Source: Acidobacteria subdivision 2 bacterium RH1 MAG20 (GTDB lineage Bacteria > Acidobacteriota > Terriglobia > Terriglobales > Acidobacteriaceae). From it: a stretch of 64,000 nucleotides of DNA. Below the pieces are notes generated by a model that was not told the DNA's origin, ran no database searches, and saw nothing but the letters and a program-made list of their open reading frames with translations. The translations under genes were made by a program, and so were the position numbers. This document shows positions 17,504 to 26,089 of the stretch, piece after piece (positions within the stretch are counted from its first letter, which is position 1; each line of letters starts with the position of its first letter). The DNA lies in contig NFUO01000262.1 of the NCBI GenBank assembly GCA_002197545.1, forward strand, positions 62,001-126,000, written 5' to 3'.

Positions 17504-17637
17504 GGGTGCCCCATTCATGCGCGTTCTTTGCGCATGAGTGGGGTGTCGTCAGAGATGTCTGCGGCGGTACGACCCCACTCATGACGATAAAGCCGTCATG
17601 AATGGGGCACCCAGATGTGGCGGGCCACCCGCCGGAG
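17504..17637. repeat. BIME-type palindromic element, copy 2
   Basis: Direct repeat of the element at 16327, differing in the main block by only a few substitutions and one indel (GATGAAACCG against GATAAAGCCG in the inner loop). Both inner hairpins and the outer GGGTGCCCC/GGGGCACCC ends are intact. It occupies most of the roughly 320-base gap between the cassette operon and the end of uvrB; the other bases (17326-17503) show no gene. Same orientation as copy 1, so recombination between them would delete the cassette. Confidence 0.9.
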
Positions 17638-17645
17638 GCGTTGCT

Positions 17646-19634
17646 CTAACTGAAGAGGAATTCTTTGGTGCGGAGTTCCTTGACGGTGTCGCGGAGCTTG
17701 GCGGCTTTTTCGAATTCGAATTTCTTGGCGGCTTCGCGCATGTCGGATTCTAGTTTGCCGATGTAGGTGTCTAGCTCCTGCTGGGTGGCGAAGTCGGGCA
17801 TGCCTTCGGCTTCGTCGGTGAGGTCGGCGTAGTCGGCTTTGAGGATGCCGGCGAGACCCATTTCGAGGGGGCGGATGATCGATTGCGGGGTGATGCCGTT
17901 TTCTTCGTTGTAGGCTTCCTGCTTTTCGCGGCGGCGGTTGGTTTCGTCTATGGCTCGCTGCATGGATTCGGTCATCTTGTCGGCGTAGAGGATAGCTCGG
18001 CCTTCGATGTGGCGGGCGGCGCGGCCGATGGTCTGGATGAGGGAGCCCTGGCTGCGCAGGAAGCCTTCCTTGTCAGCGTCGAGTATGGCGACGAGGGAGA
18101 CTTCGGGAAGGTCGAGGCCTTCGCGGAGCAGGTTGATGCCGATGAGGACGTCGTACTCGCCTTTGCGGAGGTCGCGGAGGAGTTTGATGCGTTCGAGGGT
18201 TTCGATTTCGGAGTGCATGTAGCGGCAGCGGACGCCTACTTCGGTGTAGTAGCTGGCTAGGTCTTCGGACATGCGCTTGGTGAGGGTGGTGACGAGGACG
18301 CGCTGGTTGTTTGCGGCGCGATCGCGGATCTCGGCGAGGAGGTCGTCGATCTGGCCTTTGATGGGGCGGATTTCTACTACAGGGTCGATGAGACCGGTGG
18401 GGCGGATGATTTGTTCTACGACGACTCCCGCTGACTTCGTCAGCTCGTATGGGCCTGGAGTGGCGGAGACGTAGATGATCTGGCCGGTGCGGGATTCGAA
18501 CTCTTCGAAGCGGAGGGGGCGGTTGTCCATGGCGCTGGGGAGGCGAAAGCCGTAGTCGACGAGGTTTTGTTTGCGGCTGCGGTCTCCGTGCCACATGCCG
18601 TGGAGTTGGGGGACGGTGACGTGGGACTCGTCGATGAAGAGGAGGTAGTCCTGGGGGAAGTAGTCTAGGAGTGTGGGCGGGGGTTCGCCGGGGAGGCGGC
18701 CGGAGAAGTGGCGGGAGTAGTTTTCGATGCCGTGGCAGTAGCCTACGGACTTGATCATTTCGAGGTCGAAGCGGGTGCGCTGGTGGATGCGCTGGGATTC
18801 GACCAGGCGGCCCTGGGCTTCGAGCTCTTTTTCCCACCACTCCATCTCTTCGAGGATGGTGGCGATGGCGGTGGTCTTGCGCTCGGGTTGGACGACGTAG
18901 TGGGACTTGGGGTAGATGGGGAGGCGGGAGTACTTCTGGCGGACGGTGCCGAAGAGGGGATCGATTTGTGAGAGGGAATCGATCTCGTCGCCGAAGAGCT
19001 CGATGCGGTAGGCGTTTTCGTCGTAGGTTGGGTAGACCTCGACGATGTCGCCGCGGACACGGAAGGTCCCGCGGCGGAAGTCGACGTCGTTGCGCTCGTA
19101 GAGGATTTCGACCAGGCGGCGGGTGATGTCTTCGCGTTTGATCTTCTGGCCCTTTTCGAGGAGGAGCAACATGCCGTAGTAGGCTTCGGGCGAGCCGAGG
19201 CCGTAGATGCACGAGACAGAGCTGACGATGATGCAGTCGCGGCGCTCGAAGAGGGAGCGCGTGGCGGAGAGGCGGAGCTTGTCCAGCTCTTCGTTGATGG
19301 TGGCTTCTTTTTCTATGAAGAGGTCGCCTGCGGGGATGTAGGCTTCGGGCTGGTAGTAGTCGTAGTAAGAGACGAAGTATTCGACGGCGTTGTTGGGGAA
19401 GAAGGTCTTGAACTCGTGATAGAGCTGGGCGGCGAGCGTCTTGTTGTGCGCGAGGATGAGGGCGGGCCGATTGGACTCGGAGATGACCTTGGCCATGGTG
19501 AAGGTCTTGCCGGAGCCGGTGACGCCGAGCAGGACTTGATCTTTCTCTCCGGCGTTGAGACCGCTGACGAGTTCGTCGATGGCGCGGGGCTGGTCGCCCT
19601 GGGGCTTGTAGGTGGTGGAGAGCTGGAAGTCCAT
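17646..19634 (-). CDS. uvrB: Excinuclease ABC subunit B
   Basis: Damage-verification helicase-like subunit of nucleotide excision repair; receives DNA from UvrA and recruits UvrC. From ATG 19634 ([16 protein letters not shown], the conserved N-terminus) it has 662 residues, the normal size. Visible blocks: Walker A GVTGSGKT (37-44), the beta-hairpin [12 protein letters not shown], the DEAD-like [13 protein letters not shown], motif V/VI region [23 protein letters not shown]...QTIGRAARH and the C-terminal UVR motif ([22 protein letters not shown]) that binds UvrC. The frame stays open upstream to 19772, but that part overlaps the divergent phosphatase gene; only 36 bases separate the two starts. 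Confidence 0.97.
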   Translation of the reverse strand: MDFQLSTTYKPQGDQPRAIDELVSGLNAGEKDQVLLGVTGSGKTFTMAKVISESNRPALILAHNKTLAAQLYHEFKTFFPNNAVEYFVSYYDYYQPEAYIPAGDLFIEKEATINEELDKLRLSATRSLFERRDCIIVSSVSCIYGLGSPEAYYGMLLLLEKGQKIKREDITRRLVEILYERNDVDFRRGTFRVRGDIVEVYPTYDENAYRIELFGDEIDSLSQIDPLFGTVRQKYSRLPIYPKSHYVVQPERKTTAIATILEEMEWWEKELEAQGRLVESQRIHQRTRFDLEMIKSVGYCHGIENYSRHFSGRLPGEPPPTLLDYFPQDYLLFIDESHVTVPQLHGMWHGDRSRKQNLVDYGFRLPSAMDNRPLRFEEFESRTGQIIYVSATPGPYELTKSAGVVVEQIIRPTGLIDPVVEIRPIKGQIDDLLAEIRDRAANNQRVLVTTLTKRMSEDLASYYTEVGVRCRYMHSEIETLERIKLLRDLRKGEYDVLIGINLLREGLDLPEVSLVAILDADKEGFLRSQGSLIQTIGRAARHIEGRAILYADKMTESMQRAIDETNRRREKQEAYNEENGITPQSIIRPLEMGLAGILKADYADLTDEAEGMPDFATQQELDTYIGKLESDMREAAKKFEFEKAAKLRDTVKELRTKEFLFS

Positions 19635-19670
19635 CTTTGTAGGATAGAGGAAGAAGCGCGGAGGTTGTGA

Positions 19671-20267
19671 ATGAGTGATGGGACGGAGCTTTGGTTGATT
19701 CGGCATGGCGAGACGGAGTGGAGTTTGAACCGGAAACATACCAGCCGGACGGATGTCGGGCTGACCGAGCATGGACGACAGAGAGCTGAGGAACTGCGGG
19801 ATTATCTGGCGGGGACGGAGTTTGCGGCGGTGTTTACGAGTCCGATGAAGCGAGCGCGGGAAACTTGCGCAATTGCCGGGTTTGGGGATGTGGCGAAGGT
19901 GGATGAGGGGCTACTGGAGTGGGACTATGGGGTGCATGAGGGGCGGACTACGGCGGAGATTCGGGCGGAGTCGCCGGGATGGTCGGTGTGGAAGGATGAG
20001 ATTGTTGGCGGAGAGACTGTAGAACAGGTGGGGGAGCGGGCTGATGGGGTGATTGCACGAGCTTTGGCGGCGGTTCCGGCTGGTTCAGGCGGGCGTGTCG
20101 CTTTGTTTGCTCATGCTCATATTTTGCGGATATTGGCGGCGCGATGGATTGGGCTGGATGCTCGGGCTGGGAGATTGTTTGTGCTGGGGACGGGGAGCGT
20201 GAGCATATTGGGGTGGGAGCGAGAGACGCGGGTGATCGAGGCTTGGAATCGTGGATTTGAGGGATAG
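19671..20267 (+). CDS. Histidine phosphatase family protein
   Basis: A 198-residue phosphoglycerate-mutase-like enzyme with the catalytic RHG motif in [10 protein letters not shown] (phosphohistidine), the second arginine in [12 protein letters not shown], Glu in [11 protein letters not shown] and the second catalytic His in [13 protein letters not shown]. The size and the LLEWDYG...EGRT block resemble the acid-phosphatase/probable phosphoglycerate mutase (GpmB/CobC-like) branch. Substrate is not predictable. It is divergent from uvrB and convergent with the FAD enzyme (9-base gap). Confidence 0.88.
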   Translation: MSDGTELWLIRHGETEWSLNRKHTSRTDVGLTEHGRQRAEELRDYLAGTEFAAVFTSPMKRARETCAIAGFGDVAKVDEGLLEWDYGVHEGRTTAEIRAESPGWSVWKDEIVGGETVEQVGERADGVIARALAAVPAGSGGRVALFAHAHILRILAARWIGLDARAGRLFVLGTGSVSILGWERETRVIEAWNRGFEG

Positions 20268-20276
20268 GAACTGTGA

Positions 20277-21515
20277 TTAGGAATTGAGGTGTTCGCCTGA
20301 AATGTGTTCGGGACGGACGCCCATACCTATGAAGCGAGCCAGAGCACGGCGAAAGAACAGATGGGGAGATAGAAGCCGGAGAAGTAGCGGTGGTTTGATT
20401 GGGGCCGGGTTGCCGAGGGTTCGGTTCAGAAAGTAGTGGACCATGACCTGAAAGCGCTGGGTGATGCGGGTGGGAAGTTCGCGGCGGCTTTGGACGTGGG
20501 CGAGAGTGAGTTCGGTGACGATGCCGGTTTTGAGCGTTGGGGTGAGGATGCGGGCGGCGGCTACGGCGTCCTGAATGGCGAGGTTGATGCCGATGCCACC
20601 TACGGGGGACATGGCGTGAGCGGCGTCGCCGATGCAGAGGAGGCCCGGTCTGTGCCAGCGCGTGAGGCGGTTGACCTGAACGGAGAGGAGCTTGATCTGG
20701 TCCCAGTCGGTGAGTTCGTCCACGCGGTCGGAGAGAAAGGGGACGAGGTGGGCAATGGAGGCGCGAAAGGCAGCCAGGCCGGCGGGTTGGATTTTGGTGG
20801 AGAAGGTGTCCTTGGCGATGATGAAGGCGCACTGGAAGTAATCTGCGCGATTGATGAGGACGGCGAAGTTGCCGTAGTTGATGTTGCCGATGACGTTGGA
20901 TGGATCGGTTTCGCGGCGGCTGAGGCGGAACCAGAGGACGTCGATGGGGACTCCAGTCTCGCGAACGGGGAGGTTGGCAGCGGCTCGCGAGGTGGAATGG
21001 CGGCCGTCGCAGCCAACGACGAGAGCGGCGTGGATGTCGACTGGGCCGGACGGAGTGTTAGCGTGGACGCCGATGACCCGATGGTTGCCGTCTTCGATGA
21101 GGCCAACGGCCTCGTGTTCCATGAGAAGGCGGAACGTGGGGAAATTTGCAGCCTGGGCAGAGAGGAAGTTGAGGAAGTCCCACTGGGGCATAAGGGCGAC
21201 GAACTTGGCGTGAGTGGGCAGGTGGGTGAGATCCGCTATGGAGAGGGATTCGCCACCGATAGCGAGGACAAAGTTGAAGATTTGCTGGTGGGGAAGAGCG
21301 AGGAAGGCTTCGAGGATGCCGAGCTCATAGAGGAGTTGGAGAGTGGAGGGATGGATCGTGTCGCCACGGAAGTCACGAAAGAAGTCCTTGTGCTTTTCAA
21401 GGACGGTGACTTCGATTCCGGCGCGGGCGAGGAGGAAACCGAGCATGACGCCTGCGGGGCCTCCGCCGACGATGCAGCAGGTAGTTTTTGAGGCCGTACT
21501 GAGGGAGGCTGCCAT
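20277..21515 (-). CDS. FAD-dependent monooxygenase (PHBH/UbiH-like)
   Basis: A 412-residue flavoprotein hydroxylase. The N-terminal dinucleotide fold is TCCIVGGGPAGVMLGFLLARAG with the acidic end of strand 2 in VTVLEKH; the DG motif is VVGCDGRHSTSR and the FAD ribityl-binding GD motif is LCIGDAAHAMSPVGGIGINLAIQDAV. These are the three fingerprints of class A aromatic hydroxylases. An early RGDTIHPSTLQLL block is typical of a poorly characterised bacterial subgroup. It lies 63 bases downstream of the HAD phosphatase gene on the same strand, so the two may be co-transcribed. Substrate unknown. Confidence 0.88.
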   Translation of the reverse strand: MAASLSTASKTTCCIVGGGPAGVMLGFLLARAGIEVTVLEKHKDFFRDFRGDTIHPSTLQLLYELGILEAFLALPHQQIFNFVLAIGGESLSIADLTHLPTHAKFVALMPQWDFLNFLSAQAANFPTFRLLMEHEAVGLIEDGNHRVIGVHANTPSGPVDIHAALVVGCDGRHSTSRAAANLPVRETGVPIDVLWFRLSRRETDPSNVIGNINYGNFAVLINRADYFQCAFIIAKDTFSTKIQPAGLAAFRASIAHLVPFLSDRVDELTDWDQIKLLSVQVNRLTRWHRPGLLCIGDAAHAMSPVGGIGINLAIQDAVAAARILTPTLKTGIVTELTLAHVQSRRELPTRITQRFQVMVHYFLNRTLGNPAPIKPPLLLRLLSPHLFFRRALARFIGMGVRPEHISGEHLNS

Positions 21516-21578
21516 GGTGCGGCAAGGGTAGCAAGGGGTTGGTGGGGAGTCAAAGTGAAACTATGCGTTTGGCTTGAT

Positions 21579-22280
21579 TTATTGGATGCCTAAGATCGTG
21601 AGCCAGTCGGTGGGTGTGTTGGCCAGGTGATCAGGTTGGATGGTGACGAGCGATTGCGGTGCGAGGCCGAAGGTGCAACCGATGGATTGGGTTCCGGCGT
21701 TGCGGGCGGTCAGGATGTCCACGTGGGAGTCACCGATCATTAGGGTTTGGGCTGGAGTAATGGTTTGGCCGCTGAGGGTAGTGGCTTCGGCGATGAGGGT
21801 ATGAAGGCCATGGGGATCGGGCTTTTTTGTGTGGAAGCTGTTGCCGCCATAGTTCTGGAAGAAGAAGCGTGAGAGGCCGAAGTGGGCGCAGATGTCGCGT
21901 GAGGGGTTGACGGACTTGTTGGTGAGGACGGCCATGAGGGTATCGGGCCAGGTGGCGCGGATAGCTTCGAGGGAGGGCAGGACGCCGGGGTAGACGTAGG
22001 TGAAGTCGAGTTTGTGGAGGCGGTAGTAGTCGAGGAAATATGAGAGTACCTCGGCTACATATTCTTCGTCGTGGATGTCGCCTTCGGGGTCGCCGAGGGC
22101 GCGACGAACGAGCATGGAGGCTCCGTCGCCGATGTAGCTTGCGATGACGGGATCGGGGAGCGGGGGCTTATTGAAATGGCTAAGGGCGGCATTGATGGAG
22201 TTGCAGAGATCGACGCTGGAGTCGATGAGGGTGCCGTCGAGATCGAAGACAATGAGGCGGGGTTGGGGGGAGGAGTACAT
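21579..22280 (-). CDS. gph: HAD-family phosphoglycolate phosphatase-like hydrolase
   Basis: A 233-residue HAD hydrolase, subfamily IA. Motif I is VFDLDGTLIDSS (nucleophile and acid/base Asp), motif II lies in MAVLTNKSVNPS, motif III is the Lys of KKPDP and motif IV is MIGDSHVDILTARNAG. The helical cap between motifs I and II is of normal size. This pattern fits phosphoglycolate phosphatase, which salvages 2-phosphoglycolate formed in DNA repair, but other sugar-phosphate substrates are equally possible. Divergent from the carbonic anhydrase gene; the gene symbol is by best family fit. Confidence 0.78.
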   Translation of the reverse strand: MYSSPQPRLIVFDLDGTLIDSSVDLCNSINAALSHFNKPPLPDPVIASYIGDGASMLVRRALGDPEGDIHDEEYVAEVLSYFLDYYRLHKLDFTYVYPGVLPSLEAIRATWPDTLMAVLTNKSVNPSRDICAHFGLSRFFFQNYGGNSFHTKKPDPHGLHTLIAEATTLSGQTITPAQTLMIGDSHVDILTARNAGTQSIGCTFGLAPQSLVTIQPDHLANTPTDWLTILGIQ

Positions 22281-22339
22281 TTCTTAACGATAATCGACGT
22301 GACTGCTGTAAGCTCAGTGCGAATGTGCAGGAGGGGATG

Positions 22340-23020
22340 ATGAGCGATTTGACTGGGAATGAGTGGACGCGGCGACGATTTGTGACGGCTGTTGCGGCGA
22401 CTGGTATTGCAGGTGCGGCGGTAATGCATGGAGTAGATTCAGAGGCGCAGGCTCCGGTTGGCGCAGATGAGGCGATTCGAGAGTTGATGGCGGGCAATGC
22501 AAGATTTGTAGCAGGCAAGCTGACTTCGTTTGAGCTTGATCTGAAGATATTAAAGGCTGGAACGGTGGAGAAGCAGGAACCCTTTGCGGCGGTCCTATCG
22601 TGCGCGGATTCGCGGGTTCCGGTGGAGTTGGTCTTCGATCAGAGCATTGGACATCTGTTTGTCGCTCGGGTGGCAGGCAATATGATGACTCCAGAGATCA
22701 TCGGCAGCCTGGAGTATGGAGTGGCCGTGCTTGGGGTCAAAGCGATTCTGGTGCTTGGTCATGCGAAGTGCGGGGCGGTGAGCGCTGCGATGAAGGGGCA
22801 GGAGGTCCCGGGACAGATCAGCGTGCTGTACCAACATATGATGCCGGCGATCAAGGATATTCATGGCGACGTTACGGCGGCGGTTAAAGCGAACGCGAAG
22901 TTTCAAGCACAACTACTGCGGGAGAGCTCGACGGTGATTGCGAAAGCTATGAAAGATGATGGAGTAAAGGTCGTAGCCGGATACTACGACCTTGGGACAG
23001 GGCGGGTGACACTGCTTTAG
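22340..23020 (+). CDS. Tat-exported beta-class carbonic anhydrase
   Basis: A 226-residue zinc enzyme interconverting CO2 and bicarbonate. The zinc ligands and catalytic pair are C88-A-D90-S-R92 and H141-x-x-C144, in SCADSRVPVELVFDQ and LVLGHAKCGAV. The N-terminus has a twin-arginine signal (TRRRFVTAVAATGIAG, residues 10-25), so the enzyme is predicted to work in the periplasm, unusual among beta carbonic anhydrases. ATG 22340 is chosen because the AGGAGGGG site ends 3 bases before it; an adjacent ATG at 22337 and GTG 22325 are in frame. Divergent from gph. Confidence 0.9.
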   Translation: MSDLTGNEWTRRRFVTAVAATGIAGAAVMHGVDSEAQAPVGADEAIRELMAGNARFVAGKLTSFELDLKILKAGTVEKQEPFAAVLSCADSRVPVELVFDQSIGHLFVARVAGNMMTPEIIGSLEYGVAVLGVKAILVLGHAKCGAVSAAMKGQEVPGQISVLYQHMMPAIKDIHGDVTAAVKANAKFQAQLLRESSTVIAKAMKDDGVKVVAGYYDLGTGRVTLL

Positions 23021-23037
23021 TTATAGGATGTCGATAT

Positions 23038-23889
23038 CTAAAGGACATTGATATCGCCAGAGCCGGTGTGGGCGCGGACGGTGGGGCCGCCGCCGTTGAC
23101 GGTGCCGGTGATCTGGTGTTTGTTGATCTCACCCTGCATGGTGATGGGCTGAGCAGTATGGATGGAACCGGAGCCGGTACCTGCGTTTAGGGTGTAACGA
23201 GCGGAGGGAGCAAGGGTGAGGTGGATGGAACCGGAGCCGGTATCGAGCTTCCAATCGGAGTTAGGCTGGCCGGTGGCTTGAATGTCGCCGGAGCCAGTGC
23301 CTGCCTTGAGCCCGCCGGAGAGGCCGCTGAGGCGAATAGAACCGGAGCCGGTCTGGGCGCGAACGTCGCCTGCGGCTGTTTGCTGAAATTCGATATCGCC
23401 GGAACCGGTCTGGAGGTCTGCGGGACCGTGGATACCTCGGGCGCGAATTGAACCGGAGCCGGACTCAGCTTTGAGGGTAGTGCCTACGTCCTGAATATCG
23501 ACGTCTCCGGAGCCAGTGCTGGCGCGAATGCTGGAGGCACGGGGGAGAGTGACGTCATAATCGATGCCGATGTTGCGGAAGAGATTGCGGGAATGGGTAT
23601 CGCCGATGATGATGTTATTGCCGCTCTGGGTGATGGGTGGATTGCTGACGATCTGTTGGACTCTGGCTTCACTGTCGCCGTTGAACCATGAATTGCCGGG
23701 ATGGACGTGGCCGACGATGTGGACCTGATTGTCGGAGCCGGGACGGAGATGGATATAGCCAGACCCAGTAGAGATGGAGACCGTGGGCGAGGCATTGACG
23801 TTGAGGGTGCGGTCGAAGTCCCTGCCGGCGGCAAAGACTGTGGCTGTGGCAAGGGTGAGAACGGCGGCGGTCAGAATAGGGATTTTCAT
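23038..23889 (-). CDS. Exported GSG-repeat (DUF4097-like) adhesin-type protein
   Basis: A 283-residue protein with a cleavable signal peptide (MKIPILTAAVLTLATATVFAAG). It is built from about nine repeats of 15-25 residues, each carrying the turn (T/S)GSG followed by D/S-hydrophobic strand residues: STGSGYIHL, STGSGDVDI, ESGSGSIRA, QTGSGDIEF, QTGSGSIRL, GTGSGDIQA, DTGSGSIHL, GTGSGSIHT and HTGSGDINV. This is the repeat pattern of DUF4097/putative auto-transporter adhesin head-GIN proteins, expected to form a right-handed beta-helix. Such proteins often sit next to envelope-stress regulators or efflux genes; here the gene follows a MacA-like adaptor by about 50 bases. Function unproven. Confidence 0.75.
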   Translation of the reverse strand: MKIPILTAAVLTLATATVFAAGRDFDRTLNVNASPTVSISTGSGYIHLRPGSDNQVHIVGHVHPGNSWFNGDSEARVQQIVSNPPITQSGNNIIIGDTHSRNLFRNIGIDYDVTLPRASSIRASTGSGDVDIQDVGTTLKAESGSGSIRARGIHGPADLQTGSGDIEFQQTAAGDVRAQTGSGSIRLSGLSGGLKAGTGSGDIQATGQPNSDWKLDTGSGSIHLTLAPSARYTLNAGTGSGSIHTAQPITMQGEINKHQITGTVNGGGPTVRAHTGSGDINVL

Positions 23890-23937
23890 AAGACTCCTTG
23901 TGAAACAATCTGTGCTGAAGTGTTTGGCCGGGATTCG

Positions 23938-25146
23938 CTACTGTTGGAGGATGACTGTGTCGCCGGCGTTGAGACCCGCGAGAAGCTCGGTTTTGGTGCC
24001 ATTGGAGATGCCGGCTTTGATGGCGACTTTACGGCGACCGTTTTTCTGCTTCGGATCGGGGACTTCGACGGAAGCGTTGCGATCTTTGTCGTAGATAACG
24101 GCTTGTTCGGGGACGGTGAGAACGTTTTTATGCTCGTCGAGAATGATTTCGGCGTTGGCGGTCATGTTGGCCTTGAGTTCTCCGCCGGGATTGTCAATAG
24201 AGACTCGAACCTCGAAGGTGGTGACGTTGTCCTTTTCGACGCCGAGCGGGGCAATCTTGGTGACTTTGCCGTAGAAGGTTTTGTCTTTGAATGATTCCAC
24301 CTTGATGCGGGCAGCCTGGCCGAGATAGACCTTGCCGATATCGGACTCGTCGACTTTACCTTGAACGTAGACCTGCGTCGTGTCGCCGATGGTCATGACG
24401 AGGGTGGCGGTGGAGCCCAGGACGAGGATGGAACTGACGGCGTCCCCGACTTCTACGTCGCGGGAGAGGACGGTACCGTCCATCGGAGAAGTAATGATGG
24501 TGTAGCTTAGCTGTTCTTCAAGCTGCCTAAGGGACGCCTGGGCCTGCGTGACCTGGGCCTGGGCCTGGCGGAGCTTGGATCTGTCGACGGTGATCTGGGC
24601 AACGGCCTTGTCGCGAGTATTGTCGGCGGCGAGATATTTTTGCTGGGCGTCGTCAAGGGACTGTTTGGAGACGACACCTTCTTTGGACATCTGGAGAGCG
24701 CGCTCGTAGGTGTTTTTGTACATGGGAAGGTCGGGGGCTTCGGCGTTGACCTTGTCGTATTCGATAGAGGCGGAGGCGGCGTTGGCATTTGATTCGGCGG
24801 CAGCGAGCTGAGCTTTCTGGGCGGCGACCTGGGCGAGGATTTCAATCTGATCGAGCTGGGCCAGGAGTTGGCCTTGATGAACATGGGCATTGATGTCGAC
24901 GTTCAGCTTGGTGACGATGCCGCTGGCCTTGGATTTGACCTCGACCTTGGTGATGGGCTGGACTTTTCCGGTAGCGACGACAGAGCGAGCGATATCTCCG
25001 CGCTCAACTTTAGCTAGCTGCGAGGGCTCCAGTTTTGTACCGTTGCCACGAGCAACGGCAGTGATGCCGAGGATGATGGCGACGACAAGGACGAGGATGC
25101 CGCCCCAGATCCAGAGTTTACGTTTGTTCTTGCGTTGTGTCGCCAC
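23938..25146 (-). CDS. MacA-like efflux adaptor (HlyD/RND periplasmic adaptor)
   Basis: A 402-residue membrane-fusion protein. An N-terminal anchor (LWIWGGILVLVVAIILGITAVA) precedes the split lipoyl domain (VKSKASGIVTKLNV...VHQGQLLAQLDQ and SYTIITSPMDGTVLSRDVEVGDAVSS), a long coiled-coil hairpin with many Ala/Gln/Lys, the beta-barrel (IGDTTQVYVQGKVDESDIGKVYLGQAARIKVESF) and a membrane-proximal domain ending in LLAGLNAGDTVIL. The architecture matches MacA, which works with the ABC transporter MacB and TolC. No MacB gene follows; the next gene is the GSG-repeat protein. It lies about 100 bases downstream of lexA on the same strand. Confidence 0.87.
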   Translation of the reverse strand: MATQRKNKRKLWIWGGILVLVVAIILGITAVARGNGTKLEPSQLAKVERGDIARSVVATGKVQPITKVEVKSKASGIVTKLNVDINAHVHQGQLLAQLDQIEILAQVAAQKAQLAAAESNANAASASIEYDKVNAEAPDLPMYKNTYERALQMSKEGVVSKQSLDDAQQKYLAADNTRDKAVAQITVDRSKLRQAQAQVTQAQASLRQLEEQLSYTIITSPMDGTVLSRDVEVGDAVSSILVLGSTATLVMTIGDTTQVYVQGKVDESDIGKVYLGQAARIKVESFKDKTFYGKVTKIAPLGVEKDNVTTFEVRVSIDNPGGELKANMTANAEIILDEHKNVLTVPEQAVIYDKDRNASVEVPDPKQKNGRRKVAIKAGISNGTKTELLAGLNAGDTVILQQ

Positions 25147-25249
25147 TTAGTCGCTCCGAGTAAGGCCTGTTGAGCTAATTATGAAACGTCTCGGAGTGAA
25201 TTTACGCAGAAAATTGAGAGTTGGTTCCGTGGAGGACCAAAAAACTGGG

Positions 25250-25855
25250 TCAGGCGTATTTGCGGAGGACACCAAGGACTTTGCCCTGGATACTGACGTT
25301 GGCGGCAGGAGCGTAGATAGGGGCCATTTCGGTGTTGGAGGGCTGGAGACGGATCATGCTGCCTTCGCGGTAGAAGCGCTTGAGGGTGGCGTCCGCGCCG
25401 TCGATGAGGGCAACGATAATCTCGCCCTCGCGAGCGGTGCGAGTGCGCTCGACGAGGACGTAGTCGCCGGAGACGATGTGTTCGTCGCGCATGGAGTCGC
25501 CGCGGACCTCGAGGGCGAAGACTTCGCGGTTGCCGATGATGTCATTCAGAGAGATGCTCTCCGCGGTTTCAATGGCTTCGACGGGTTGGCCGGCAGCGAT
25601 GCGACCCAGCAAAGGAAGACGATCGGACCCTTTCTTCCCCGTGCGGACGGGGAGGACGTCGATGGAGCGGCTGCGATTATGGGCGCGCTGCAGGAGCCCT
25701 TTGTTCTGCAGATTAGTGACGTGCTTATGCACGGTGGCGAGAGAACTCAGACCGAGGCCATTGGCGATCTCCTCGTAGGACGGGGAGTAGCCATTCTTTT
25801 GCGTGAAGCTGGAGAGGAAGTCGATGACTTCTTTTTGTCGCCGTGTGATAGCCAT
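25250..25855 (-). CDS. lexA: SOS-response repressor LexA
   Basis: Transcriptional repressor with self-cleaving activity that controls the DNA-damage response. The 201 residues have the N-terminal winged helix (RRQKEVIDFLSSFTQKNGYSP...EIANGLGLSSLATVHKHVTNLQNKGLL) and the C-terminal S24 protease domain: cleavage site A88-G89 in GRIAAGQPVEA, nucleophile S121 in RGDSMRDEHI and general base K159 in ATLKRF. All catalytic residues are intact. The HTH sequence differs from the E. coli type, so its operator is probably not CTGT-N8-ACAG; the A/T-rich divergent region upstream holds only a TGCAA-AAAA-TTGCA palindrome at 25974. Confidence 0.96.
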   Translation of the reverse strand: MAITRRQKEVIDFLSSFTQKNGYSPSYEEIANGLGLSSLATVHKHVTNLQNKGLLQRAHNRSRSIDVLPVRTGKKGSDRLPLLGRIAAGQPVEAIETAESISLNDIIGNREVFALEVRGDSMRDEHIVSGDYVLVERTRTAREGEIIVALIDGADATLKRFYREGSMIRLQPSNTEMAPIYAPAANVSIQGKVLGVLRKYA

Positions 25856-25973
25856 GCGGAGATTGTAGCGAATAAAAAGCGAATTGCAATAACTTTATTG
25901 ATTCCTTCCTTTTTTGAACATTAGCGATGACGTAAGAAATAGTCGAGGGCGATTCCCGTTTTGAAATTATGAG

Positions 25974-25987
25974 TGCAAAAAATTGCA
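25974..25987. promoter_or_regulatory. Palindrome in the divergent lexA/response-regulator region
   Basis: TGCAA-AAAA-TTGCA, a perfect 5-bp inverted repeat with 4-base spacer, within 234 bases of A/T-rich sequence between divergent starts. A role as operator for lexA or the response regulator is only a possibility; it lies about 120 bases from the lexA start. Confidence 0.25.
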
Positions 25988-26089
25988 TGTTGGTATTGTC
26001 ACGTTGACGGGGATCGACCAAGGTAGTTACACGCCGTCAGCGATTTTCGATATGACGATAAAAACAGAGCAACTGTGAGAGGTAGAAAA

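Noticed and set aside
16283..17645. CRISPR array
   Set aside because: The repeated blocks are two palindromic BIMEs about 1 kb apart, not short repeats with regular spacers; no array was seen anywhere in the window.
18073..19212. 379-codon minus-strand frame in uvrB
   Set aside because: Same strand but different frame from uvrB; arginine/proline-only composition, a GC-rich shadow.
25181..25924. 247-codon plus-strand frame opposite lexA
   Set aside because: Acidic shadow of lexA, whose catalytic residues are all intact on the other strand.
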